A stretch of DNA of 62,000 nucleotides from Cryptomeria japonica (taxonomy: Eukaryota; Streptophyta; Pinopsida; Cupressales; Cupressaceae), in contig NC_081414.1 in assembly GCF_030272615.1 (NCBI RefSeq), positions 819,790,396-819,852,395 on the forward strand, written 5' to 3'. The translations under genes were made by a program, and so were the position numbers. The stretch's first letter is position 1. Every line of letters starts with the position of its first letter. This document shows, one piece after another, positions 20,971-31,151 of this stretch. The notes beneath the pieces were generated by a model. The model ran no database searches, was not told the DNA's origin, and saw nothing but the letters and a program-made list of their open reading frames with translations.

Positions 20971-22189
20971 TATCCTGTTGAATCTAGAATGTTCAGATAT
21001 ACCAAATTGGTCTGATTCATCCACAAGTTCTTATTATTTCTTCTTCTTCTTTTCTTTAAATTAGAATTTGATTTCTCTCCAAACTAAAATCAAATCTGAC
21101 ATTCTTAGCAAGGCAAGTAAAATTTGTTTTTTTAACCAGCCTTTCCAATGTTTTTTTGTAATCTTTCCCATCCATACAAAGCCAGGTTATCAAACTTGGT
21201 AATTATATTCAAAGATAAGACACATGCCTGCTGGATCAAAACTGGAAATGGGGATGTTCCAAAACACTACTACTTATATGATATATCAATGCAATACAGC
21301 TCCCCACTTCCATGTGAGTGTAAGTATTAATTCAATGTTCTGAAGAGTGCCTAAACAAATTTTTTTTAAATGACAGAATCAAGAAATTACCCCAATAACA
21401 TCACACCTTCAATTCTGATTTATTTCATCCCTTGGCTGCCGAATCCTTGCAATGACAACCAAAAAATGTATGGATAAAATAAAAGAGCTGGCCTGTCCCT
21501 CATCCCATATGTCAGCGGATCAGAAAGAAAACATATTTTATTAAGGGCAAAATTATATTTTCACAACAGCCCAAGCCCTAATGTAAAAGATGAAAGGAAG
21601 AAATGGCTAAAATCTGTTTATAAAACATATTATTCTCTTAATAGCTGCTCCAGGAATAAACTTTACCCTTTGTCATCTAAAATATGGTTTGAGCTACAAA
21701 AAACAACATAAAATGTTGGTAACTGTTCTTGGTTACAATTGTTTCTGCCTTAGAGTAGTTCAAATGGAATTCAGAATATTGTACTTCATTTGTTAAAAAA
21801 GTATTACTCAGTGAAAAGAATGAATAACGATCACACACAACAAACTGAATCATCTATCTTTTCAACTCAGCACGAGATACTATCATGCAGCCTTGATATT
21901 TGAGATAGAATAAAAATTTCGCTAGGGAATCCAGTAACTATATTAAATATTCTGACCTAATGCATTACTTTTCTCATTCAAGAAAATTATGCTTATTTTG
22001 AGAAAATTATTTGCATGGGTTTGGAAACTATCTTGATTAAGAAGAGCAGTGCTTAACTTTCACCTAATGCATTGAAAAGATTAGTAAACAATTGGGATAA
22101 GGCATTTCCTACTCAATGCTCAAATATAACAGAAATACTAGTAATTCTAATGTTCAGAGCAATAAAACAGTCAATACTTAGGTGAGGAC
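20971..22189. other. Intronic sequence downstream of the second TGA exon
   Basis: Non-coding, AT-rich, next to the 3' side of the exon (minus strand). I looked here for the conserved last exon of TGA genes (ADNLRQQTLQQ..., ending SLWLARP) and did not find it. Confidence 0.45.
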
Positions 22190-22426
22190 CTGATGCACAA
22201 AGCTCTCAAGCGTTTCAAGCTTGCCCATTGCCATTGCCATTTGCCCCATATAATTGGCTACATTTGGTGTACCTAGAGAACCTCCTGCCAAAGTGTCAGC
22301 AAGAGCCTGCTGAAGTGCCTCCATGCCTTGTGATAGTGCATCCTCTGCCTGTTGCGATGACTGTCGCAAATTACAAACTGATAATACCTGCTGCTCCGTT
22401 AATGGCTCAAGTTGAGGAGTAAGAAT
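22190..22426 (-). CDS. TGA: TGA-type bZIP transcription factor, internal exon (C-terminal half of DOG1 domain)
   Basis: 237 bp, 79 codons, both ends in phase 0. The acceptor is TTTTTTGTACCAG before 22426, and the donor is CATCAG|GTCCTC at 22190/22189. The exon reads ILTPQLEPLTEQQ at the start, SQQAEDALSQGMEALQQ in the middle and NVANYMGQMAMAMGKL near the end. This is the hallmark of TGA factors, which bind TGACG (as-1) elements in the nucleus and partner NPR1-type co-activators. It resembles the TGA2/HBP-1b group more than TGA1. A Cys lies at exon residue 18 but Ser at residue 24, where TGA1 has its second redox Cys. No stop or shift. The next exon normally starts ADNLRQQ; it is not seen in the window. 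Confidence 0.93.
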
Positions 22427-22734
22427 CTGGTACAAAAAATATTATTATATTATGCACATGAATCTTGATAACAGACAATATTGTTAGAATATAAGTATTT
22501 ATCGTGAGCCTTCAGGTGCATACTACACATCCTACAGTAACAAATCAAACTGAAAAGCAATTAATGAGCACAAGAATACTTTGGGTAATATTCAATACCA
22601 AACAAAACCAGACAAAAAGATATATTAAACTTGATTGTAGCCAATTCTAAAAGTAATCTTCTAGTGATGATCTTCTTTGTTAGATAATAATTCTAAGCTG
22701 AGTATTTAGAAAGATCCATTATGTTAACTAATTC

Positions 22735-22739
22735 TATTA
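22735..22739. repeat. Target-site duplication of element E, left copy (TATTA)
   Basis: TATTA precedes TGATG at 22740. The right partner at 34019-34023 reads TTTTA, one mismatch, as expected for an old insertion. Confidence 0.55.
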
Positions 22740-22977
22740 TGATGAAGGAGCATCCACCAGCTGGAGGAGAAAATAAAAAGAAAACAAAATGGAAAACCAG
22801 AGGAAGGAAGCGTTGGAAACCTCACCAATCATTTGTATTCCAGTTCAAGAGAAAAGACAAATGAGAGTTTTGGGTGCTTTGACATGTTTGCCCTCTGTAG
22901 GTTACTAAAATAAAGAATTTAAAGAGGGGAAAGAATTGGTAGTTTTAAGTTGCAGTCGAAAGAAAGAATGTAAATGG
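22740..22977 (+). repeat. Element E 5' LTR, first part
   Basis: Matches 32895-33124 with substitutions and small gaps. Interrupted after 22977 by element D; the 3' LTR is the empty site at this point. Confidence 0.85.
22973..22977. repeat. Target-site duplication of element D, left copy (AATGG)
   Basis: AATGG is repeated exactly at 29907-29911. The empty site in E's other LTR reads AAAGG. Confidence 0.9.
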
Positions 22978-23629
22978 TGTTGAAGATATAGCTACGATAG
23001 AGATTATCGGCTCCTTATTTATCTCGTCTAGTATCGGCTCCTCAGCCTCCGTTCCTTCCCTGCCTTGTTTACTGTCGTGACTCTTCATGTTGCAACGGCT
23101 GTCAGTGAAGGTGATGTGGCTGTCGATGAAGGTGATGAGGCTGTCCGTACAGAAGTAACTGTCCGTGCCTCTACCTCTCCCTTCGTGTGACTCTTCATTG
23201 AAATTCCGATATGTTATATTCGTCATTCTTCCTTGTCTCGTCTTCTTCTTCTTCTTCGGCAGTTTTATATATCGGTTTCTTCTTCCTTGTGATCGTATCT
23301 GTCAGATCAGAAATATTGTGTATTCCTTCTGCTTACAGAGTTTCAGATATTTAAAGGTTTTGAATTGTATTCGAGTTATATCAGCTGAGTTCATTTTATG
23401 ATTGATTCATAGAGAATCGAACTCAAATTGTTATGATTGATAGTATTCTGAGACTATCATCAGTTGTATTCTTTTCTGAAATATAATAAAGTTAATTTTG
23501 AGTGGGCTGGGTTTTTCACCCTCAGGTGGAGGGTTTTCCCAGGATAAGGGCTTGTTCATTTGTGTTTCCATTCATAATTTTCTGTTCTCAAATTTAAAGA
23601 TTTTCTATATTCTGGTTCAAGTTTTAACA
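22978..23629 (+). repeat. Element D 5' LTR
   Basis: 652 bp from TGTTGAAGATATAGC to GTTTTAACA. It carries an inexact short repeat, GAAGGTGATG(T/A)GGCTGTC, at about 23108-23145. This copy is the empty site for solo LTR H. Confidence 0.93.
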
Positions 23630-23642
23630 TGGTATCAGAGTG
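23630..23642 (+). other. Element D primer-binding site
   Basis: TGGTATCAGAGTG directly follows the LTR end and matches the initiator-methionine tRNA 3' end over its first eleven bases. Confidence 0.88.
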
Positions 23643-23699
23643 GGTCTCGAAGATTGATCCAGAACCAAAATTTTTAAGTTCTTTATTTCTTTCAATTGT

Positions 23700-24545
23700 T
23701 TGCCTAAGCCATTCATTATGGTGAACGGATTGAAAGTAGAAGATAGACTGGATGGTTCGTCAAATTTCTCTTCTTGGAAATTTAGAATTCTGATCACTCT
23801 AGAAGAGAATGATCTCCTTGACTATGTCTCAAAAGATGTAGAAGAACCTTCTGCTAATGCAGAGACAGTTCAATGGAGAAAGAACAAGACCATGGCTAAG
23901 AAAATTCTGATTGATTTTGTTAAGGATCATCTGGTGCCTATCATCTCTAAGTTGGATTCAGCTAAGGAAATGTTTCAGAGTCTAAAGGATCTTTATGAAT
24001 TCAACAATATCAGCTAACCCTTAGGCGTCAACTGCTGCATGTGAAAATGTCTAGAGGAGAATCTGTTACTTCTTATTTCATGAAGATTTCTAAGTTAAAA
24101 GATCAGCTCAGTGCAATTGGAGATACTTTTGCTCATAAAGACTTGGTTATGTTAGCTATGAATGGACTTCCCATCTCCTGGGAATCCTTCATTCAAGGCA
24201 TTAGTGGAAAAGATGCTCTTCCTAAATTTGATAGGTTGAGGGCAGATTGCATTCAGGAAGAATGCAGACAAGAAGCAAGAGGTTAAGGTCGCAAATCCCA
24301 TCATGAAGATGATCATGTGCTTGCTGCCCATGCATCTAAGGGGAAAGGAAAGAAAGGTAACTTCAAAAGATTCAAAGACAAGAATGATGAGTCAGCCCCT
24401 GTTGCCAAGAAAAAGTGGAAGGACCTTTCTACAATTCAATGTTTTAGGTGTGACAAATTTGGTCACTTTGCCAGAGATTGTGTTTCAAAATCTAAGACTC
24501 AAGCAGCTGTTGCAAATGTTGAGAATCCTTCTCCTCAAAGAGTCA
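23700..24545 (+). pseudogene. Element D Gag
   Basis: Copia gag. The N-terminal DUF4219/UBN2-like region has LDGSSNFSSWKFRI near 23745. A stop and shift at about 24015 are followed by the frame 24041-24550, with LRRQLLHVKMSRGESV just before and inside it. A TAA at 24284 probably replaces a Gln codon. A canonical CCHC knuckle, CFRCDKFGHFARDC, lies at about 24440-24481. Gag packages the element's RNA. The pol frame is reached by a further shift near 24540. Confidence 0.88.
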
Positions 24546-26258
24546 AGTGAAAATTCTAAAGGATTCTTATTTATTTCTGCACTTTCTAGTAATGTTCCTA
24601 CTAACTGTGATACTTGGTTGATAGATAGTGGAGCATCTCGTCATATCACTGGTTTTCGTGAGCACCTTTCAAACTTGAAAGAAAAAGACTCTCATCTTCA
24701 AGTTATCATTGGTGATGATGCTTGCTATTCTGTGAAAGCTGTTGGTTATACTTCTTTTCAATTGGACTCTGGTATTCCCCTTCATTTAAGTGATGTCCTA
24801 TTTGTTCCTGGTAAAAAGAGGAATCTGATTTCTATTTCTGCATTAGAAGACAAAGGTTATCATGTTGCTTTTGCTGATGGAAAAGTACTTGCATGGAAGA
24901 AGAACTCTAGTATTCAATCAGCTCATGTTATTGGTGTTCGTCATGATAGTCTTTACAAGCTTTCAGCTCATCCTATTCAAGTCTTAGCTCATGATTCTTC
25001 GAGTTCAAGTGAGCTGTGGCATAAAAGATTTGGTCATTTAAATTTCAAAACTTTGTCTTCAATGGAGAAGGTTGTCATTGGTCTTCCTAAGCTGAATCAA
25101 AACCATGAAGGTGTTTGCAAGGGGTGTGCTCTAGTTAAGAACATTAAGAGCACCTTTCATAGTAGTGAAAGTAGGGCAAAGAATGCTCTAGAATTAATTC
25201 ATTCTGATTTATGTAGACCTATGTCAATTGCTTCTCTTAGTGGTTTTTGGTATTATGTCACCTTTATTGATGATTTTTTTCGTGAGTGCTGGATTTACTT
25301 TCTCAAGTCTAAAGAGTCTGATGAAGTGTTGTCCATATTTAAAGAGTTCAAAGCTCTAGTTGAAAATCTATCTAGCAAAAAAATAAAAATTCTTAGATCT
25401 GATAATGGAGGAGAATATGTTTCTGGTGTTTTTCATAACTTTTGTGTTGAAGCTAGGATTAAGAGGGAGTTTTGTGTCCCTTATAATCCTCAACAAAACG
25501 GTGTGGTTGAAAGGAAGAATAGGACAATTGTTGAAGCAACAAAGGCTATGATTCATGACCAAAATCTTCAAACATTTCTTTGGGCCGAGGCTTGCAGGAC
25601 AGCAGTTCACATTCAGAATCGTAATCCTCATCAGATTCTAAACAACTTGACTCCAGAAGAAGCCTTTACAGGTGTCAAACCAGAAGTAAGCTATTTCAGA
25701 ATCTTTGCATGCCCTGTTTATATTCATGATCCTAAAGAGAAAAGATCTAAATTAGAACCTTCAGGGAAGAAAAACATCTTTGTTGGTTATAGTGATTCTT
25801 CAAAGGCATATAGAATCTACATTCCAGGACAAAAACAGATTGAGATCAGCAAGGATGTTTCTTTTGATGAAGATGTAGCTTGCATGAAATTCAAAGAGTC
25901 TAGCATAGAAGCTGATAAAGAAGATTTTGAGCACCCTCAAGATTTAGATACAGCTGATCTGAATCCATCTTCAGACATTCAGAGGGAGTTTACAGATTTA
26001 GAAGATCTTGTTGATTCAGCTGATCCAATTGATCCAGTTGACTCTATAGTTACATCAGCAAATCTCAGTATTAGTTCAACTAACAAGAAAAGACCTTTGT
26101 GGGCTAGACATACTATGGAAGATGCTAAAAAATATGCAGCCCCTTGTGGTATTTTCAGAGAAAGCAAAAGACCTCACAAGTTTGCTGGTTATGTATCTTT
26201 GATGAGTCATATCTTAGAATATGAGCCTTCAGATGTTGAAGAGGCTTTAAATCAATAA
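24540..26258 (+). pseudogene. Element D protease and integrase
   Basis: Protease motif WLIDSGASRHITG at about 24616-24654. The integrase zinc domain runs from LWHKRFGHLN (about 25015) to CKGCALVK (about 25118). The core keeps the first Asp in HSDLC, the second in RSDNGGEY and the Glu in VVERKNR with 35 residues between them, an intact D,D-35-E triad. The C-terminal part shows KRSKLEPSGKKNIFVGYS, the copia GKGY-like region, then an acidic linker. A TAA at 26256 interrupts the frame just before RT. Confidence 0.92.
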
Positions 26259-27785
26259 GTGTGTAAGGATGCCATGATAGAGGAATATCAATCTATTATG
26301 AAAAATGACGTATGGGACATTGTTCCTAGACCTAAAAACAAATCAATGGTTTCTTCTAAGTGGCTGTTCAAAATCAAACATGCAGTTGATGGGAGTATAG
26401 AAAAGTACAAAGCCAGATTTGTAACCAAAGGTTTTTCCCAAAAAGAAGGTATAGATTTCGAAGAAACCTTTGCACTTGTAGCATGTTACACTTCTATCAG
26501 GACTATCATAGCTGTTGCAGCTGTTAAGGGTTGGAAACTTCATCAAATGGATGTGAAAACAGCCTTCTTGAATGGTAAAATTGAAGAGGAGGTTTACATT
26601 GAGCAGCTAGAGGGCTTTATTATTCACAGTAGAAACTCTCATGTATGCACGCTGAAAAAGGCTTTATATGGTCTTAAACAAGCTCCTTGTGCTTGGTATG
26701 AAAGGATAGACCACTATATTTTGAGCTTGGGTTTTCTAAATAATGATGCTGATCCAAACTTATAATTCAAGTTATGTGATGATAAGGTGCTGATTTTAGT
26801 ACTATATGTTGATGATTTATTCCTCACTGGTGATGATGATCTCATTGACAAATGTAAGAAGGATTTAGCTTCAGAATTTGAAATGAAGGATCTTGGTTTG
26901 TTACATTATTTCTTTGGACTTGAGGTATGGCAAAGACCAAATGAAATCATATTGATTCAAGGTAAATATGTAGTTGATATTTTGAAAAGATTTGGCATGT
27001 TAGAGTGTAAGTCTATGGTGACTCCTATGGAAGTAAATCTAAAGAAATTACATGAGGATGCAGCTACTTCAGACTTAGTTGAGCCTACTATGTATAGACA
27101 ATTATTGGGCTCCTTAATGTACTTGGTTAACACAAGGCCTGATATATGCTATGCAGTTAATACCTTGAGTCAGTTCATGTGTGAACCAAGACATATTCAC
27201 CTTGTGGCAGCCAAACATATATTGAGATATGTTCATGGTACAATTGGACTTGGCTTCAAAAAAATTTCATGTGTAGAGCTGAACTTGCAGGGGTTTTCTG
27301 ATTCAGACTGGGCAGGCTATGTGCATGATAGAAAAAGCACTTTAGGTTGTTCTTTTAGTCTAGGTTCAGCTATGATTTCTATGTGCAACAGGAAACAATC
27401 TTGTATTGCACAAAGTACAGCTGAAGCTGAATATGTTGCAGCTTGTGTGGCTGCAAGAGAAGCTATGTGGCTTTGGAAATTACTTGCAGGCTTGTTTGGA
27501 CAGCCTTTGGAACCTACTGTGATTATGTGTGATAATCAAAGTTGTGTGAAACTTTCAGTTATTCCAGTATTTCATGATAGAAGCAAACATGTGGAAATTA
27601 AATATCATTACTTGAGAGACATGGTTCAACGAAAAGCAATTGAACTCAAGTACATTTCTACAGAGAAGCAAACTGCAGACATTCTCACCAAGCCACTTCC
27701 GAGAGTGAAGTTTTGTTACTTCCGAGAAAAGCTTGGTATGATGGAGAATGATGCACTTGCTGAGAGAGAATCTCAGCTTCAGTGA
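26259..27785 (+). pseudogene. Element D reverse transcriptase and RNase H
   Basis: Same frame as 24540-26258. RT blocks are SKWLFKIKH, KARFVTKGFSQKEGIDF, QMDVKTAFLNG (first catalytic Asp) and ALYGLKQAPCAWYE, then a TAA at 26763, then the YVDDLFLTG box near 26807-26833 (DD intact). RNase H shows GFSDSDWAG, STAEAEYVA, CDNQS and KHVEIKYHYLRD, ending DILTKPLPR. The two stops are the only obvious lesions. Confidence 0.92.
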
Positions 27786-28114
27786 TACATTACCTGTGTT
27801 TAATGAGTTCTTCTCTCTAAGAGAAGTTCGAGGTGAAATCCCTTGATTAATGAGTTCTTCTCCGCGAGAGAAGTTCGAGGTGAAATCCCTTGTTCCACCC
27901 TCTGGGAGTAGCTATGGTGGAGGTCATGTGTATGACTTTATGTTTTTAATTTTTTGGTTTTATTCATCCTCTAGGAGTAGCTATGATGAATATTCTTATA
28001 CTGAGATAACAACTTTATTGAATAAAAACTGTGACGCTTTTTTTGTTGACATTTTCTGAGTTGCAGGTATGTGTACTTGTTATATGTTGATATAATGAAT
28101 ATCTCTCTCTTGCT
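27786..28114. other. 3' untranslated region of element D
   Basis: About 330 bp between the pol stop and the purine tract. Contains a 20-odd-base duplicated phrase (GAGTTCTTCTC...GAGAAGTTCGAGGTGAAATC at about 27804-27842 and 27850-27888) and a weak repeat of TCTAGGAGTAGCTATGATG (27901, 27970). No gene. Confidence 0.6.
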
Positions 28115-28123
28115 AAGAGGGAG
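28115..28123 (+). other. Element D polypurine tract
   Basis: AAGAGGGAG directly before the TGTCGAAG start of the 3' LTR. Confidence 0.85.
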
Positions 28124-28680
28124 TGTCGAAGATATAGCTACGATAGAGATTATCGGCTCCTTATTGATCTCGTCTAGTATCGGTTCCTTAGCCTCCGTTC
28201 CTTCCCTCCCTTGTTTACTGTCGATGACTCTTCATGTAGCAACGGCTATCAGTGAAGGTGATGAGGCTGTCGGTGAAGGTGATGAGGCTGTCCATGCAGA
28301 AGAAACTGTCTGTGCCTCTACCTCTCCCTTCGTGTGACTCTTCATTGAAATTCCGATATGTTATATTCGTCATTCTTCCTTCTCTCGTCTTCTTCTTCTT
28401 CTTAGGTAGTTTTATATATCGGTTTCTTCTTCCTTGTGATCGTATTTGTCAGATTAGAAATATTGTGTATTCCTTCTACTTACAGAGTTTCAAATATTTG
28501 AAGGTTTTGAATTGTATTCGAGTTATATCAGCTGAGTTCATTTTATGATTGATTCATAGAGAATCGAACTCATATTATTATGATTGATAGTATTCTGAGA
28601 CTATCATCAGTTGTATTCTTTTCTGAGATATAATAAAGTTAATTTTGAGTGGGCTGGGTTTTTCACCCTTAGGTGGAGGG

Positions 28681-28685
28681 TTTTC
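28681..28685. repeat. Target-site duplication of solo LTR H, left copy (TTTTC)
   Basis: Exact partner at 29819-29823. The intact 5' LTR of D has a single TTTTC here. Confidence 0.88.
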
Positions 28686-29818
28686 TGTAATGGACACCCT
28701 AGAATGCCCAAAAACTAACCCCACTGCTGATAGGAATTTAGTCAAACAGTTTGCAGCCAACTCCTTATTCCTCCGTTTAATGTTTCAATGTTTTTTTTGT
28801 TTTTAAGTCTTTGCACAGGTATGAAACCACATAACATGAACTAAAAGAATCTACAATAATAGGCAAGCTGGAAATTGAACTACTGTTGTTATAATATTAT
28901 TTCCAGAATTAACAAAAATCAAATACATAGCAGGTTATTTTCAACTCACTAAATACTCCAGCATTTTGACATAATGTTCCAACCAAAATTTCTAATTCTG
29001 CTGCTACAGTAACATGAATAGCGCTGCATGAATAGTGCCAGGTGAATAGTACCCGCGTGAATAGTACCCGCGTGAATAGTGTCGCGGCCTGTAGCTGGAA
29101 ATGCAACCAAATAATGTTGCTGCTTGTAGCTGGAAAAACACCCAATCTGCCTGTAAATGAAGCTGATAGCAAAGGATTCCAAAGGCCAAACCCCAAGGGA
29201 ATGACGTCTAGAATGTCACAAGAGAGGATAGACGTCCTCTAATGCCAAGAACGGATCTGCAACTCACACACCAAATTCTTCTCATATTCCACATGCCCAA
29301 TGAAGCCACAAAAGCTCCCTTTTATTCTTTCTCCAAGGGGCGACCCAACTCACTCAAGCAATGTGGGATAAAACATGTTCAATATAAAACATATTAAAAT
29401 ATTCACTTATGTCTCCCTTGGTTGCCCCTTTGATTTACACATATCTCCATAGAACAAATATTAAAGTAACACTTTAATATTTTACAATTAAATTAAATGT
29501 TACTTTAATAAAACTTCAGGCATTAAAATATATTAGCAATCGGACTCCAAATAGCGTGAGTGATAGCTCATCGGAAAGCTCTCGCCAAGAAGTATCAAAT
29601 CCAATCACCAAAACTAGCCCCCGTTGTGTCCTGCTGACTTACTAAAAATAGTAAGTATGCCTGAAACTAAGTAAATCAACTTCGTTTTGGCCCAAACTGG
29701 AAATGACTAGGCCAAAACACTCCAGGATCCCTTTAAACCCTTCGTTAGCCCTCGGGACCATGTAGAGCTAGGCTAACGCACATATACTTGGTCAATCTGC
29801 TAAAGTGGGGACATTACA
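28686..29818 (-). mobile_element. Solo LTR H inside element D's 3' LTR
   Basis: 1,133 bp, starting TGTAATG and ending CATTACA, a 7-bp perfect inverted terminus with TG...CA ends, flanked by TTTTC. No coding sequence or internal LTR pair. On the minus strand the start reads TGTAATGTCCCCAC, a form seen at the start of plant gypsy LTRs, so minus orientation is likely. It contains a short array of GTGAATAGTACCCGC units near 29041-29085. A solo LTR arises by recombination between the two LTRs of a full element. Confidence 0.85.
29041..29090. repeat. Short tandem GTGAATAGTACCCGC units
   Basis: Two exact 15-bp units and two or three diverged ones on either side (GTGAATAG cores from about 29011 to 29085), inside solo LTR H. 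Confidence 0.75.
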
Positions 29819-29906
29819 TTTTCCCAGGATAAGGGCTTGTTCATTTGTGTTTTCATTCTTTATTTTCTGTTCTCAGATTTTCTATATTCTGGTTCAAGTT
29901 TTAACA

Positions 29907-29911
29907 AATGG
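29907..29911. repeat. Target-site duplication of element D, right copy (AATGG)
   Basis: Exact copy of 22973-22977 following the AACA end of D's 3' LTR. Confidence 0.9.
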
Positions 29912-30879
29912 ATAAACAGTGTAGAACTGAAGAGACAGCCAAAGGCTTGTGAAAATAAGTTTAAAAGACAAGGGAGAAAAAGATGCGTGGAAGATTGGGG
30001 GCCTAGTGTTGCAAACAAAAAAACAAATTAATGTATTGGACAGGTTGTGAGAAAAAGATGTGTGGAAGATTGGGGGCCTAGTGTTGCAAACAAAAGAACA
30101 AATTAATGTATTGGACAGGAAGTGAAGAGCCATAGATGGCATACACTTGCGTAGGATAAAAAAGAGATTTTTTGTGTTGCAGATGAAAACAAAAATATGG
30201 AGCACCACATTTGAAGAGAGTAGAAGAGAGTGAAGAGCACAGGAGAAAGGAGAGATCAAGATCAGGAAACAGAAATGTGAATCTGCAGTGTGAAACAAAC
30301 ATATAATAAAGCTGCATATAAATAAGAGAGAGCCGGCATAAGAGTTCACGCAGAGAAATAAACAAGACCCTCACAAAACACAAAAATGATAAGGAAGTGT
30401 GCCAGAAAGAGAGAGCAAGATTAAAAAAAACTTGCAGGGCAGATTTGGCCTGATGGCAAATGAAAAGAAAGAGGGTGCAAAACAGAGAGGCGAAGGATAT
30501 GTTGAATTGAATAAAATGATAAAGTCTGAAATCAGAAACGAAATGAGTATGTCAGTAGCTTGATACTGCAAAGACATAAGGAGAAACCAATGAAGGGGCA
30601 GGGAACTGAAGTTCGAATTAAAAAAATAATAATAGAGAAAAGGATTTGGGCAATAGGAAGGAGAATAGATATGCAGATGTGTTGAAAACAGAGTTTGCTG
30701 CAGATAAATATATGTTTGTAATTTGATGTTTGAAATTTTTATAGAATAAATTTTGAAGTTATGGGTGTAGCTATGAGTTTGTGTAATATTTCATAGATTC
30801 AGATTTTAGAGAGTGATTGTACTTTGAATTAGCTGCAAGATTGGGTTGTCTAGAAAGACCCCCAATCTTGTCTGCATCA
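29912..30879 (+). repeat. Element E 5' LTR, second part
   Basis: Collinear with 33122-34018 of the 3' LTR. It has a 75-bp tandem duplication at 29974-30123 absent from the 3' LTR. Ends CTGCATCA. Confidence 0.87.
29974..30123. repeat. 75-bp tandem duplication in E's 5' LTR
   Basis: Copies 29974-30048 and 30049-30123 differ at only two or three bases. The 3' LTR has one unit, so the duplication occurred after E inserted. Confidence 0.88.
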
Positions 30880-30880
30880 T

Positions 30881-30895
30881 TCGGTATCAAAGCCA
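30881..30895 (+). other. Element E primer-binding site candidate
   Basis: CGGTATCAAAGCC lies two bases after the LTR end. It matches the initiator-Met primer form at 10-11 of 13 positions. Confidence 0.5.
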
Positions 30896-31151
30896 ATTGA
30901 TCACTGGCATAGTGAAAATTACAGAAGAAGAGTTTGCCTGGAAAACGGAGAAGAGGAAAGTATGATGTGTGAAACAAATTTGCAAAGTGTGTGAGTTGTT
31001 ATCCTCCAACAGAGGTTAAAGTTGGGTAGAAGGTGCATGAGAAGAGTATCTTCCAAGAACTGGTCTGCTAGGTAGAAAAAAACAAGAGTGAGTTTGTTGC
31101 AGGGAGGATTTGTGACTGTAGAGGGATGTTAAAGTCTCTAAGTGAAAGAAG

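Larger units (their letters stand above)
22978..29906 (+). mobile_element. Element D: Ty1/copia retrotransposon nested in E's 5' LTR
   Basis: 6,929 bp with exact 5-bp duplications AATGG. It contains LTRs, an initiator-Met primer site, gag, and pol in copia order (protease, integrase, RT, RNase H), then a purine tract and a 3' LTR interrupted by solo LTR H. The LTRs are about 95% alike by eye (roughly 27 differences in 562 aligned bases). The coding region has only a handful of lesions: a shift near 24015, stops at 24284, 26256 and 26763, and a shift near 24540. Confidence 0.95.
28124..29906 (+). repeat. Element D 3' LTR, split by solo LTR H
   Basis: LTR sequence at 28124-28685 and 29819-29906, together about 645 bp, collinear with 22978-23629. 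The break coincides with duplicated TTTTC and element H. Confidence 0.93.

Noticed and set aside
1-22189. Last exon of the TGA gene (ADNLRQQTLQQ..., ending SLWLARP)
   Set aside because: Searched on the minus strand by motif and not found; I cannot exclude a diverged or very short exon.
23630-23642. tRNA gene fragment
   Set aside because: The match is only the primer-binding complement of a tRNA 3' end, as are the sites at 701, 30881 and 56241; no tRNA fold.
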